From Bryoerythrophyllum caledonicum (lineage: Eukaryota > Streptophyta > Bryopsida > Pottiales > Pottiaceae), in the NCBI GenBank assembly GCA_963971425.1, contig OZ020516.1, positions 34,460,199 to 34,524,198 on the forward strand: 64,000 bases of DNA, given 5' to 3'. Each line of letters opens with the position of its first letter. The stretch's first letter is position 1. A program made the position numbers and the translations under genes. The notes beneath the pieces are model-generated. The model did not search any database, was not told the DNA's origin, and saw nothing but the letters and a program-made list of their open reading frames with translations. Shown here piece after piece: positions 25,576 through 36,962 of the stretch.

Positions 25576-25736
25576 AACAACTACACCGTTCCGTGAATAT
25601 AGTGTAGACTAGACTATTTGAAATTTCCTACACTATTTGAGAATTTACATGCAATTGTTGACTGACACACACTTGCTTGAGAACAAATACCCAATCAGAA
25701 CTTGGCATGCACATGCTTTGATGGAAATTAGTAATG
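25576..25736. repeat. Dispersed repeat, copy 1
   Basis: About 160 bases, from CTACACCGTTCCGTGAATAT to GATGGAAATTAGT, recur nearly unchanged in the same orientation at 38575-38729. Differences are few (for example TAGTGTAG against TATTGTAG). The segment encodes nothing recognisable. Confidence 0.8.
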
Positions 25737-28036
25737 CCGGACCCAAATTATCACTGTAGCTTCCATACTTGCAAAATGTAGGGAAGAAAATGTAGGGCCA
25801 CTTCCATGCATCACACCCGTCAACTATTATAATCAACCCAAGGGTTTAGGTGCTTCCAAGTAGTACCCCAACTACCTTTACTAAGAGAATATGACAGGTC
25901 CCACCTTGAAGTTCCCCATGCGTCATTGCTCTTATTAGTATGTGGGGAGGAATGGAGAAGTTGACGGGCTTGAAAACTGCTCCATCATCCCCGAGATAAT
26001 TAGCTACACCCATGACCCGACCTTCCTTTTTCGGGTAGGGTGAGAAACTAGCTACATGGAAGTGACCGGACCCCGTCAGAGATGATGGGTCGGGCATTAC
26101 ATGGACCCATCATCTCTGACGGGGTCGTCCACACCCTACAAAAAAATTCAGTGGCACCCTTCAAACATTCTGGTGCACGCCAAGAAGGGGCTCCTATTTA
26201 GAGCACGCGGACCTGCCCTGGTTCATTCCAAAATAGCAGGCGTGTGTCAGTATATGCAGGTCAATTGTCTATATGCGCAGAAAAGCGTGTGTTTTCGGTA
26301 GCATGTGCTTAGGTCGTGGAAGTGTTTTGTCTCGATGCACCCAAGCACACATTCTGGGCCGGTAGCTGGAAAGCTGCTGGGGCACCCTCCGGATTCGCCC
26401 TCCCGCATACAAAATTTAAAGGTTTATTTTCAGGGTATCTGCTGGCGTTGCTCTAACACGGGATACATGTGTTATCGACCATGCTATTGTAGGAGAACCT
26501 TCAGAAAGGTTGTGACCACAAGTGGCAAACTTAGCCAAGCTGGCTCTAAAGTTGTCATCAACATAAATTATTCAAACAAAATAAGAAAAAATTGTTGTCT
26601 CTTCATACGTATTCTCAGCAAATTCTGTCTACTTCCAGGTAGTGTACAGTCTGTAAAGAGTACAAAAAGTTTCGTATACTTTACACATTCAATGCTCATT
26701 AAGTTTTCTGAATTCCTCTCCTTGGGTAGTGGATGTACAGTTTGTGCTCTGTTGACTCAGTTTCCTAAGTTTAGCTATATCTTAAATTTGGCTTTATAAA
26801 TTTGAAAAATCTGGCGGTGTCTAGTTGAAATAGGCAGACACAGCCTATTGCACTGGTCAGTTCTCAGAGATGTCGGTGATGAGGAATCATAAACTTATCA
26901 GAAAATAATCAAATATATATAAATAAAATTATCATAATAATATAAAGAAATATATGAAATAAATAAGTATATATACAAACACTTATTTAATTTAAAATTC
27001 TATTGTGAGCAAATTTTGTGTATTGGGAGAGACAATAGAGTTTTCCTGAAAGTCGTGTTTTTTCAAGGTGGCTAGTATGTGTCAAGCAAAAAGAGATGGT
27101 GCAGTTGGATGTGCGGACTGTGTGTCTCTTACCAAACACTAACTCAATATGAGACCTATAAGTGGAAATTTTTGCAGGGTTAGAAATATCACCTTGCATA
27201 TTTCTTGGACCATAGGTTGGCATTCCTTGAATAGTACTATAGTATCCACAAGCTCTACCTAGACTCCAAAGCCTAGGCCCCTCATGCACATGTGCATGAT
27301 TTGTACAACCCCATATAGCCTCCTCCATTCACTATTGCAGTCTAAATTCAACCGGACATCCCTTGGTCACTCAACGTTTTTTGTTCCTTAATTTCAACAC
27401 TCCACATTCAGGGCAATTAATATAATCTAGGATACAATATCTAATTTGAGGTTGCCATGCCTAGTACCTTTAGGAAAACTCTAGTGTGAGAAAGTTGTGT
27501 GTGTGTGCACCAAAATCTGTTGAGCAAGTCTCAGTTTTTGATCGTGTGAAGCACACAATTGGCTTACGAAGCAGTTTTGCAAGTGCATTCCATGTTGAAC
27601 CCTCCTGTAACCGCCAAGTTAAGCAATGTGCATATATGGAGGAAAGAAAGAATTCAACCATTTTATTTTTCAGTGAAAGCCGATAGAATTACAATTTCAA
27701 TCCAAGCGATTGCATATCTCTCTAATAAAATGTGGTTAAGTTATGCATTTTCAAAGCATGTTGTTATGTTTAGCCAATGGCTACTAGTAGGTACTTCCTA
27801 CTTTTTTTAAAATGTGAAATTGAGGGCAATTTGGGCAGAATTATTAATTTTGGAGCAGTTTTTTTAAAAATTACTAAATGAAGTAAGTAGCCTTTGATTG
27901 TCATCTCTTTTGGAACAATTTTTTTGTACTATTGGGCCTTCTTCTCTTCTTGTGCTTTGGTTATAATGTGCGTTTAATATTTTTAAATTTAGAATGATGA
28001 CATGGTGAAAGTCTACTAAGGTCGTATATTTATAGT
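25737..28036. other. Intergenic with a short perfect palindrome
   Basis: No gene supported. At 26068-26127 there is a hairpin with stems of about 23 bases (GACCCCGTCAGAGATGATGG and its complement) around a loop of about 13 bases. The open frame at 26305-26799 has no known domain. The region 26880-27000 is extremely AT-rich. Confidence 0.45.
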
Positions 28037-28134
28037 GTCACAAATGGTTTAAGAAAGAGTCACAAATGGTTTAAGAAAGAGTCACAAATGGTTTAAGAAA
28101 GAGTCACAAATGGTTTAAGAAAGAGTCACAAACC
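28037..28134. repeat. 22-bp tandem repeat, four full copies plus a partial
   Basis: Units beginning GTCACAAATGGTTTAAGAAA start at 28037, 28059, 28081 and 28103, with a truncated fifth at 28125. The full copies are identical, which implies recent expansion. The array is not in a coding frame of any recognised gene. Confidence 0.95.
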
Positions 28135-28691
28135 TTCTATTGATGCATCGTACAAATGGAATTCTATTGATAGAATGTGATAGTTGCCTTGATTTAAAGT
28201 ACGAGAATTTAAAAAATATTGAGTTCTGACTTACGGTTTAGCCAATATAGGTATTTCTTTCATTAGTATATACTTGTCACAAGTATATGACATTTACCAA
28301 ATATACTTATTTTGAGAGTTCTAGGAAGTAAAATACTTCAAAACTTTTGGGACACATTCACACCACAATTTCTTTCATTAGTATATACAATGTGTTCATA
28401 TATTATAATTGAAAATTCTAGATTGAAAACTTATTTTCACTTTTATTGCTAAAAACATGATGTTTTTTGAGGGCTACTAAAATAGGGATCAATGTTGATT
28501 TTTGCTTTGATTCCTTATACAATCAAATACATCATACATAGATTCATCTTGAAACATATTTTTTTTCTTAAAAAGAACTTTTTCCATTAATTAGGGTGAA
28601 ATCAAGATTTTTTGGACCAAAAAAGTATACTTTCAAATATATTGTTTTTGCACAAAAGTGAGTAACCCTAGCTAACTTCTACCCCACATCT
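28135..28691. other. Intergenic, AT-rich, nothing recognised
   Basis: No coding or repeat feature supported between the 22-bp array and the left end of the Tc1-like element. Confidence 0.4.
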
Positions 28692-31491
28692 AAACCTTGT
28701 ACAATAGGGTGACATTCAAATTGGCCGTTTAGTAGTTCCAGGGATAGTGTCCTACACTGCTGCCAACTTTGACACCCTCCCCAAAGCTGAGAAATTGTTA
28801 TTTTACCATGAAAATTTGGGGACAACATCATCTTTATGTTGAAAACATGCATACCAAATTTCAAGTTGAGGAGACGTATACAAAAAAACTTATGCAAGAT
28901 CTACCAACATGGGATAGCTGTGAGAAAAGTGTCACAACTGCCAACTTTGACACCCTCCCAAGAATTGAGGAATTTTTTTTTGCCCATGAAATTTTTGGAG
29001 CAAAAACATTTTTATGTTGTTTGCATGTGTGGAAAATTTCAAGTCCAAAAGACCCATACAAAAAATAATATTCCAAATCTACCAACATGTGTAGTTTTGA
29101 GAAACAAAGGGGAAAACCATTTTACTACTTCCAACTTTGACGCCCTCCTTAGGATTGAATTTTTGTTGATACATAATGAAATTTTTGGCACAAGATCATC
29201 TCTACGCTGGTAACATGTGAGATAAATTTCAAAGCCAAAAGATGTACACAAAAAAGTTATTCCATATCTACCAACGTGTATGTCCTCCATTAGCGTCAAT
29301 CACTGCTAGTAACCTAGAGGGCATAGAATGACATAGTTGAAGGAGCTTTGTACCATTGACTAACTTCCACTCTCTTTCAAGAACTACCTTCAACACATCT
29401 ATGCTTCTAGGGCATTGTTTGCCATGTTGCACAACATCTTTTAACATCCTCCAAACGTTCTCGATTGGATTGAGATCGAGAGAGTTTGCAGGCCAATTGA
29501 GCTTTTCGAGAAGGTGGCTTTGTCTCCATTCTTCACATATTTTGCTCCTATGGACGGGTGCCCCATCTTCCATAAGCACTCCTTGTGGAATTTGACCCAT
29601 GAAATGAACCAATTTGGCATCGTAAACCACTTCTATAAAATCCTTAGCAGAACGCTGACCTTTAGGCATAAAGACAAGTTCTGACTTTTGTCCTCCGGCA
29701 AATGCGCCCCAAATCATTAAAGAAGTCCTTCCACTTTTAAAAGTAGGAGCTAGACAACTTGATGAATAACGCTCGTATGCACTTCTCCAAACATGAATTT
29801 GCCGAGAATTTTTTCCAATTTCAAAAGTAGATTCATGTGTCCAAACAACACGCTCCCACTCTTTTGCACTCCATCCACGGTACTTCTGAGCAAAAGCTAA
29901 TCGTTGAGACATGTGACGAGGTGTCAAAAAAGGTTTTTTGACTGCAATTCGACTAAAAATGTCATTTTTATGTAAGACCCTTTGAATAGTACGTCTACAC
30001 ACTTGAGTAGGACATGCATTGGTAATCTTTGAGAGTGAAGAGCAACGATGAATTTTTGAGTAATGCACAATACTACGAACATCTCTAGTACTAAGCTTTT
30101 TAGCGTGACTTCCACCGCAAGGTTTGCACTTGTAGGTTCCATCTTCTCTAAATGTTTTTACTAACCTTGTAACTGTTCTAATAGGAACTCCAATAGTAGC
30201 TGTAATTTGAACTCCTGTAAATCCTCCCTCACTCAAACCTATGATGCGAGCATGAATTTCATCTGAAATTGCCATCATAAACTTATAGAGTGCGTGATGC
30301 TAGCTACAGCAGTAGAGTAGGGGTTAGAGCAGAGCAAAGGGGAGAGAAGGGGGCCAAGGGACTAGAGCAAAGCAAAGGGGGTTGCAAGATTGACACGTGA
30401 CAATTGGCAGAGGAAGGAGAACAGGGCTGGAGCAGAGCAAGGGGGAGAGAAGGGAGCCAAGGCGCTGGAGCAGAGAGGAGAGAGAAGGGTCGCCAAAACA
30501 CAAGCCCATATGCATACATGAAAAGTCGTTTTGCTTTTAATCACTCATCATGTATGCCCAATGTGAATCAACACTCATGCATTCCACAATACAACACTCT
30601 CTGTTTTGATAATTGTCTCAACATTCAGTCTATCACAAATCACACACACCATTCCCTTTACATAGTGTTCAATAGATATTTAGAAGAAACAATTTGTCAT
30701 GTGTCTAATGCACACTTTATGGCCAAGTGGATTCCTCTGCATGGAACACCTCTTCACTTCTTCATTTAGATGTTATTGATCTTTTTTAAAAGCATTTATG
30801 TTTGGTGGCTTACTGACATGATTGAGTTCAATGAAAAAGCATGAGGTGTCAAAGATATTTTGGCATTTTCAATATGACCTTCAAATTGTTTATCATAGTT
30901 ACACATGTTGATGGATATGGAATAACTTTTTTTATGTATGTCTTTTGGCTTTGAAATTTATCCCACATGTTACCAGCGTAGAGATGATCTTGTGCCAAAA
31001 ATTTCATTATGTATCAACAAAAACTCAATCCTAAGGAGGGCGTCAAAGTTGGAAGTAGTAAAATGGTTTTCCCCTTTGTTTTTCAAAACTACACATGTTG
31101 GTAGATTTGGAATATTATTTTTTGTATGGGTCTTTTGGACTTGAAATTTTCCACACATGAAAACAACATAAAAGTGTTTTTGCTCCAAAAATTTCATGGG
31201 CAAAAAAAATTTCCTCAATTCTTGGGAGGGTGTCAAAGTTGGCAGTTGTGACACTTTTCTCACAGCTATCCCATGTTGGTAGATCTTGCATAAGTTTTTT
31301 TGTATAAGTCTCCTCGACTTGAAATTTGGTATGCATGTTTTCAACATAAAGATGATGCTGTCCCCAAATTTTCATGGTAAAATAACAATTTCTCAGCTTT
31401 GGGGAGGGTGTCAAAGTTGGCAGCAGTGTAGGACACTATCCCTGGAACTACTAAACGGCCAATTTGAATGTCACCCTATTGTACAAGGTTT
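28692..31491 (-). mobile_element. Tc1-like element with about 590-bp composite terminal inverted repeats
   Basis: The left arm 28692-29279 and right arm 30900-31491 are near-perfect reverse complements, far longer than typical Tc1 ends and recalling IR/DR-type Tc1 elements. The outermost sequence is AAACCTTGTACAATAGGGTG at both ends. Each arm consists of about three diverged units roughly 190 bases long, each with CCAACTTTGACACCCTCC, a CCATGAAA..TTTGG block and a CTACCAAC(A/G)TG block. The interior carries one transposase gene. Upstream of its start, 30320-30500 holds a direct repeat of a GGAGCAGAGCAA / GGGAGAGAAGG motif. The arms differ at few positions, which suggests fairly recent insertion or gene conversion between them. 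Confidence 0.9.
29268..30278 (-). CDS. Full-length Tc1-like (DD34E) transposase with substituted first catalytic residue
   Basis: An uninterrupted 336-codon reading frame that would bind the element's terminal repeats and cut and paste the DNA. N-terminal helix-turn-helix domains (residues about 1-110) include GFTGVQITATIGVPIRTVTR and a second homeodomain-like part around VCRRTIQRVLH. The catalytic core has VVWTHESTFEIG, where the usual Asp of the TDE/SDE motif is His, then MIWGAFAGG, GVLMEDGAPVHRSK with the second Asp, and LDLNPIENVW with Glu. Exactly 34 residues lie between the last Asp and the Glu, giving the DD34E signature. The C-terminus is AVIDANGGHTRW and runs slightly into the left terminal repeat. 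Loss of the first Asp predicts no catalysis despite the open frame; DNA binding could remain. Confidence 0.88.
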   Translation of the reverse strand: MMAISDEIHARIIGLSEGGFTGVQITATIGVPIRTVTRLVKTFREDGTYKCKPCGGSHAKKLSTRDVRSIVHYSKIHRCSSLSKITNACPTQVCRRTIQRVLHKNDIFSRIAVKKPFLTPRHMSQRLAFAQKYRGWSAKEWERVVWTHESTFEIGKNSRQIHVWRSAYERYSSSCLAPTFKSGRTSLMIWGAFAGGQKSELVFMPKGQRSAKDFIEVVYDAKLVHFMGQIPQGVLMEDGAPVHRSKICEEWRQSHLLEKLNWPANSLDLNPIENVWRMLKDVVQHGKQCPRSIDVLKVVLEREWKLVNGTKLLQLCHSMPSRLLAVIDANGGHTRW

Positions 31492-31958
31492 TGACAATAT
31501 ATGTGGCATTTTGTATTTATATTGGGTGTAGTAGTTGATATAGTATTTTTATATTGTATTTGATACATGATGTTGGGTATTTGTAGGGTAGGTGGCATAA
31601 TATTTATATATTGTATACAATACATGGTATTGAATACAATATAGTAGAAGGTATAGTTGTTGTATATTGTATACAATATATAGTATTGAATACTTGTATG
31701 GTAGATATTATGGTATTTATAGAACGTATGTATATATATATATATATATATAAGTGGTTATGTATTTAATACTAATATAGTAATCAATACTATTTTTGTA
31801 TATAGTATATGTATACCTATATATCATATTGTATGTAATACTAGAAATGTAGAAGTAGACATAAAATATCAAGTACCAATGGAATGTAAAATGTATTCTA
31901 TATGGTAAATATGTGCTATTGTTGGGTCTTTGATCTTCACATGTTTGGCGGCATGTCT
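31492..31958. repeat. AT-rich low-complexity tract with a TA microsatellite
   Basis: Diverged short repeats built on TGTATACAATA, GTATTGAATAC and similar words fill 31500-31700. A TA dinucleotide run of about 11 units lies at 31730-31752. No gene. Confidence 0.6.
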
Positions 31959-32342
31959 TCAATTCTTAGAACTCTCCCCTCCATGGTTTGCATTGCAAAG
32001 GATTGTGGCTTGCATTGACTTCTCCACATCATCCATTTGGTCCACCAACTCCTTGTATAGTGTATCGGCGTATGCCTTGCTTGCCTCCAACAATTTCTTG
32101 TTATTTTCCTCTAAAGCCTCGTTCAAGGCCTTTGTGGTGATGGCAATGGGTGCATCTTGTATCTTGAATGTTGCCATGGTATTTGCCGTGACGGGCCGCA
32201 AAATTAATGTTATTAAACCCGAAGGACTTGATTTGCTCTTTTGGGGGAGGCGCCGAGCCCTCCATGCTCCTCCTATGTAGAGCAAAGTCAACGTGGTTGC
32301 CTGCAATGTTGAAGTTCTTTCTAGCAAATTGCCTATACACAA
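31959..32342 (-). other. Open reading frame of 127 codons, unrecognised, possible retroelement fragment
   Basis: The minus-strand frame has a Lys/Glu-rich helical C-terminal half (KALNEALEENNKKLLEASKA, then a segment with ELVDQMDDVEKSMQ) that would suit a short coiled coil. No domain is recognised. It sits beside LINE remnants and may be part of a structural ORF of a retroelement, but nothing proves this. It could also be a chance frame. Confidence 0.3.
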
Positions 32343-32639
32343 TGGGGTTTAGCACTCCACATTAGCATTACCATTGTGTATACCATTAATATCCTTATGA
32401 AACCATATGGTAATAATATTATCTACACCAATGATTTTGTTGATGGCGTCAGTAGTGTCATTCACATTCATAACGAGAGGCAAAGAAGAAAGGGTGAGAG
32501 AGATGTCATCCTTCTTTGCCTTGACCTCGGGAGTACTTATGCGTGCACCGGTGAAGGTCTTATTTGTTTTGATAATCTCATGGTGGATGGCGTCCTGCTC
32601 AACACAATAGTCATCCGGACCAAACTATCCTAACATCTA

Positions 32640-33330
32640 TGGTCAAAATGCTCCAAAACTGAATACAAATCACCACACTTCATAAAGTTTGAGCTCATGC
32701 TAACATAGACGGCAACAAACAAGTCGACAAATTAACAAAAGAAGGTCGAGAGAAAGCCTACCGAGATGCCAAACACCATACAAACACCCTTAAGCCACCC
32801 CATACTACTTTCATAGATATGAATGGCCCTCTATCGACAAAACCTCTAACAAAGGCCCCATAAGATTCTTGGATAAATACCTCCAAATATACAACCTCAC
32901 AAATAATTTGGAAATACGTACGGAAAAATTTCCTAATATTCATAAATGGACCAGTAATACAAACATTAACAACAAACTCTCCACCAACTTTTGGAAAAAC
33001 TCCATAATCACGGACTTACAAAATACATGCCTAGTTAAATTCCGCACCGGACAATATATGGAAAACGCCTGTAAACAACTCTTCTTTCGCATAGAAAGAT
33101 TTTCCTCCATAACATGCTCAATATGTAACACTACGGACCCGGACACATGGCTATGCATTCTACTCAAATGCCGTAACCCTCATATACAAGCTCTAATTGT
33201 CAAACGCCACAACAAAGCGGTGTGGGCAATTTGTAAATTAATTGTTTCATCAAACAAATCTCGTTGCTTCATCCTCATGAATGCCGGAACCTTTTATGAC
33301 AACCCGCAAGAAAATACGGTTCCCCCATGA
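32640..33330 (+). mobile_element. 3' fragment of a non-LTR retrotransposon (LINE) with RNase H-like remnant
   Basis: Near 32690-32760 a frame reads like the end of a LINE RNase H domain (GNKQVDKLTKEGREKAYRDA). From 32869 a 154-codon frame resembles the extreme C-terminal region of such proteins: FRTGQYMENACKQLFF, then TCSICNTTDPDTWLCILLKC, a C-x2-C...C zinc-knuckle-like motif, then ALIVKRHNKAVWAICKLI and an end near ENTVPP. Reverse transcriptase and endonuclease are absent, so this is a 5'-truncated copy, the usual result of incomplete target-primed reverse transcription. The clade assignment (I-like) is a guess. Confidence 0.6.
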
Positions 33331-33541
33331 TTTATTTGTGCATTCACTGGTGGACATTTTGGGTCATATCAGTCCACTCGCAAAATTTATCAATTTTGTG
33401 AAGTTGTATTTGTAGTGGTTTAAGTTTACCAATTCTCGCGGCAAGGTTGTTGGAGTAGATGTCTGAGTTTATGGTGACTTATGGTGACTTGTGATGTACC
33501 AAAAGTATAGCCATTTTTGCCTCTTATCAATGTGTCACTTC

Positions 33542-34130
33542 TTACTTGCACGGAAATGTTAGTTGAGTTAGCAACTTGTTGTATGCCTTGCAAACTTTTC
33601 CAATAACATTTTGGTTTTCTAGTGTGAGAATGAAGGGCCGAATACCTATTAACAACATAAGACCATCGGTCTCAAGGTGAAGTAAATGTAGCTTAAACAT
33701 ACCTTTCCATACTCCTTTCTGCCCATCTTTCTTGACACTATGGAAGTGGATGTAGATAGGATCCATCACATCATTTCCTAAGTTACTCAATGTTCATGGT
33801 CTTTAATCTTTGAGTTATTATATTGTTGACTTCATCATGCAACAAAGGAGACAAGGGGGGTTTAAAATAGATAGCCATGTGAAAATCTAGGGCCGAACTT
33901 GTGGGACCAGTGACTTTGGTGGCGAGGGGGAGCTATGTGATGTTGTAGTGTTGCTCATGAGTTTCATGTCTTGCAGTGGGATAGTAGAGTTGTGGGATCC
34001 TTGGAAATGCCATCTTTGTTGCCTTGAATTCCTTGGCCTTGTTCTCTTGGAATCCTCTAGTCATCATATCCTCCATCTTCTCATCATAGAGAAGCTCCTC
34101 TAGCCCTTCCTCAATCGCAAGGCACTCCAT
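33542..34130 (-). mobile_element. Possible LINE ORF1-like remnant
   Basis: Two minus-strand frames, 34130-33933 and 33790-33542, may be parts of one protein. The second (VMDPIYIHFHSVKK, GMFKLHLLHLETDGLMLLI, RPFILTLENQNVIGKVCKAY) looks like a small RNA-binding-fold domain as found in some LINE ORF1 proteins. They lie next to the LINE 3' fragment but on the opposite strand, so they are not from the same insertion. The family call is tentative. Confidence 0.35.
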
Positions 34131-36429
34131 AACTTAAAACCCTAGCCAAAACTTGAACGTCATGGTTACTAGATTAAGGAGAGGAGGCTTACCTTCATTG
34201 TCTTTGATACTTTTGCTCTTTTTGTTGATAATGCCTAGTTCTTCTATGTTTTTTCTTGATCCATTTTTCTCTTTTGGAATTAGCTCTTTGCTTACTACTT
34301 CTTCATCTACTTCTCTCCAAAATTTAGGTACTTTCTCCTGTTGGTCATGTTTTTAATTATTACTGCATTAGTTTTTTTTTAACACAAGGTGTCGTGATGC
34401 AAATATAGAGAGGGATGAGACGTCATATCTGTTTGGAGGGGCTTAACTAATGTGCTTGGAGATGGAGTGGCGCTCCGACGCTGCTTGGTCTCCTGCTAGG
34501 TTGTAGGTGTTTCAAACGTTTCGGCTCCTTACAACACTTGTCGTTTCCTCCGCACCCAATCTTGTCGGTATAACGCTTGTTGCAAGGGCACAACTGAGGC
34601 TTGGCAGAGGGTCAATGTGTAGCCTCTTCTCCTATCTATGTATGGCTGGTGGTTTTGAAGGTGCTACTGGTGTTTGTCTTCGTCTCTTGATGACGCTGCA
34701 GCTTCTTGACTGCACCGACGCGACCTTGTTGAAAGTATGTTGGATTGTTGGGGGCAATGCGGGGGCGATGCGGGGCCTGTTGCACATCTTGTGGTCCTTC
34801 GGGAGTTGGAGTTGGGAACAACAAATTAGGGTTTTGTCTTCTTTGCTTCTCTTTGGTTGTTGGCGTGAGAAGTTGTTTCTCTTGGTTTCTTTCTGTACTC
34901 TAGTGTTGCTGCTTTGATTGCTCTAAGCTCTGATATGGTCTTGGGCAGTTGGGGTGTCTCCGTATATTGTGATGCTCCTACCGAAGCAATCCTTGCTTGT
35001 ATTGCAGCGCCACTTTACTCTTTTGTACTTTTCCTTTGGTGATCTCAAACGCTTCGCACTGCTCTTCCCAGAGTGAACCTTCTCAACTATAGGACTTTCA
35101 AGGGCTCTTGAATTTTTTGCAAAATCCTCCTTCTCAACAAACCCCAATTTCCTACAACATGTGTGTGCACGGTTATAAAGGTGTTTTGAGAGATCTGCTT
35201 TTGTTCTTTGCTTGTTATTTTTTGGTATAATTTTATGTGTTTTTGAGTCAGTGGAATGGTAGAGTGTTGTGCGTTGTCAAGCAGAACTTGAGCTTGCATC
35301 CTTGCAACAGATTTGCACCATTGGCCAAGCAGTGTTGCAATTCCATGTTCACAGGTTCTGATTTATACGTATTTGAGGTTTTTTCTCCGTGAGTTGTTTT
35401 TTGTTTCTACGATGGATTTTTGGATAAGTTTTATAGACCCTGATGTTGTTTCTATTCTTGTTTCTCTAGTGTTGGTTTTGTGATTAGAATGTCATTTAAT
35501 GTTTGTTTGTACAAAAACCAAGAGAAAATTTGGTGGAAACAAATATGGGTTAGAAATCTTACCTTGACGGGCACGTGGTATATAGGTGTTGGCAGGGTCC
35601 ATTGGCGACGCGGCCCATAGTCGGAGAGATTGTTGCAGATCGGGAGCAAGGGGATGATGTTGTTGTGCTGTCGGATCAAGTGTGCATGGAACTACCAATG
35701 TTGTTGCGGCTAGGGCTCCTGCTCTAAATGGAGCGTTGGTTGATGGCCCTGGTTCACTGTGATGTTCGTCTTTCTCCTAAGAAACTCTAAACAACACTTC
35801 TTGATAGTGTGGATTATTTCTATTGCTACCGTAGGTGTATATGAGTGTGCGTAGAAATAGTGGTGACCTTAGTGAAGCAGTCTACTGATGTGTTTGTGTG
35901 GTGAGTGCTTCTAAATCTATGGGTAAGATTTATGTATGCAGGGGTAGCAACAACTAAGTGCAGGGTTAAGACGATGAGGCACACATATGCATGGAAAATA
36001 TGAGAGGCAATTGTGATGCTGTGAGACAAGGATGAGGTAGTGGCAAAGTTGTTGGGGTTGCTCCGGGTCAAATCTAAAGTTTTTGGAGTTGGGGCAAGTG
36101 TCGGGGTGGGCCAAGTGGTCGGGCCTCTAGCGGATGTCTGTGGATCTGTAGGTGGATGCGTCAAGCGGGACTCAGACGTTGTAAATCTGGTAATTCCTCC
36201 GTTTGGTGTGTCGTGATTTTGGGTCTGCTAGGAGGTCTTGCCACCGTGGGCTTGTGCCTTTGTTATTGTGCTCCGTATTTGGTGTGTCTGTTACTCGGAC
36301 AAGATCAATAGTGACGTAGGTGAAGATGTGTACGCAATAAGAATCTAATCGATATGGGTCCTATATCTAGATCTAGTGTGCGGTGGAGTATGCAAGCGTT
36401 GTAAAGAGTCCTTTAGCCACTAAATTGTG
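34131..36429. other. Intergenic, no supported gene
   Basis: Over 2 kb without a recognisable coding domain. The longest frame (34507-34917) has a Leu/Cys-rich composition and no motif. GT-rich stretches on the plus strand near 35400-36300 look like decayed repeat sequence. No terminal repeats were found. Confidence 0.4.
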
Positions 36430-36962
36430 CTAAGGTAGAGGCACCCAATTCCGATCACTTAAGCCAGGTCGGGACTCAAATGACATTGTATGTCAAAAAC
36501 ATTTATGTAGAAAGATGCGGAACTAGGAATGAAACTCAACAAATATTTTTTCAAATTTAATCACAAAGATTTGGAATTGATATAGAATTTAGAAACCCAA
36601 AAACCACCGGAGCCCATAATCAAACTCTAGAGTAGGTGAGATTTGGTGCCCTCCTGCACCCAATGCCAATAAGTGAGAGTGAGTAAAAGAGAGAAGACAT
36701 GCCATGGATAACCAATTCATGAAGGGTACCCAATACTGATCGGCCTTGTTCGACTTTCGAGGCAATGCCACCAATGAGAGCTCAAATGAGGTGGAGCAAT
36801 CCAAAATTGCACACATCATGACCCAATGCCGATAATGACTGGTGTTTTCAAATTTTGAGTTATTGGTTTTGGATCACTTCATGCACCATTTCAAGCATTT
36901 GCCATTTTCATGCACCATGCCATGCATATTCTACTGATCGGAATTGGGTGCCTCTACCTTAG
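36430..36962. mobile_element. MITE-like element with 30-bp terminal inverted repeats
   Basis: The left end, CTAAGGTAGAGGCACCCAAT and onward (36430-36459), is repeated as its reverse complement at 36933-36962, with one or two mismatches over 30 bases. The 533-bp interior encodes no transposase and contains further partial copies of the end sequence (ACCCAATACTGATCGG, ACCCAATGCCGATAA). A target duplication of TA is possible but not certain. Confidence 0.75.

Noticed and set aside
28769-29213. Overlapping frames in the long terminal repeats of the Tc1-like element
   Set aside because: The same frames appear mirrored at 30970-31414 because the arms are inverted copies; the periodic units explain them.
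34507-34917. 136-codon frame as a possible membrane protein gene
   Set aside because: Leu/Cys-rich but no conserved motif, no splice-supported extension and a repeat-rich setting; likely chance.
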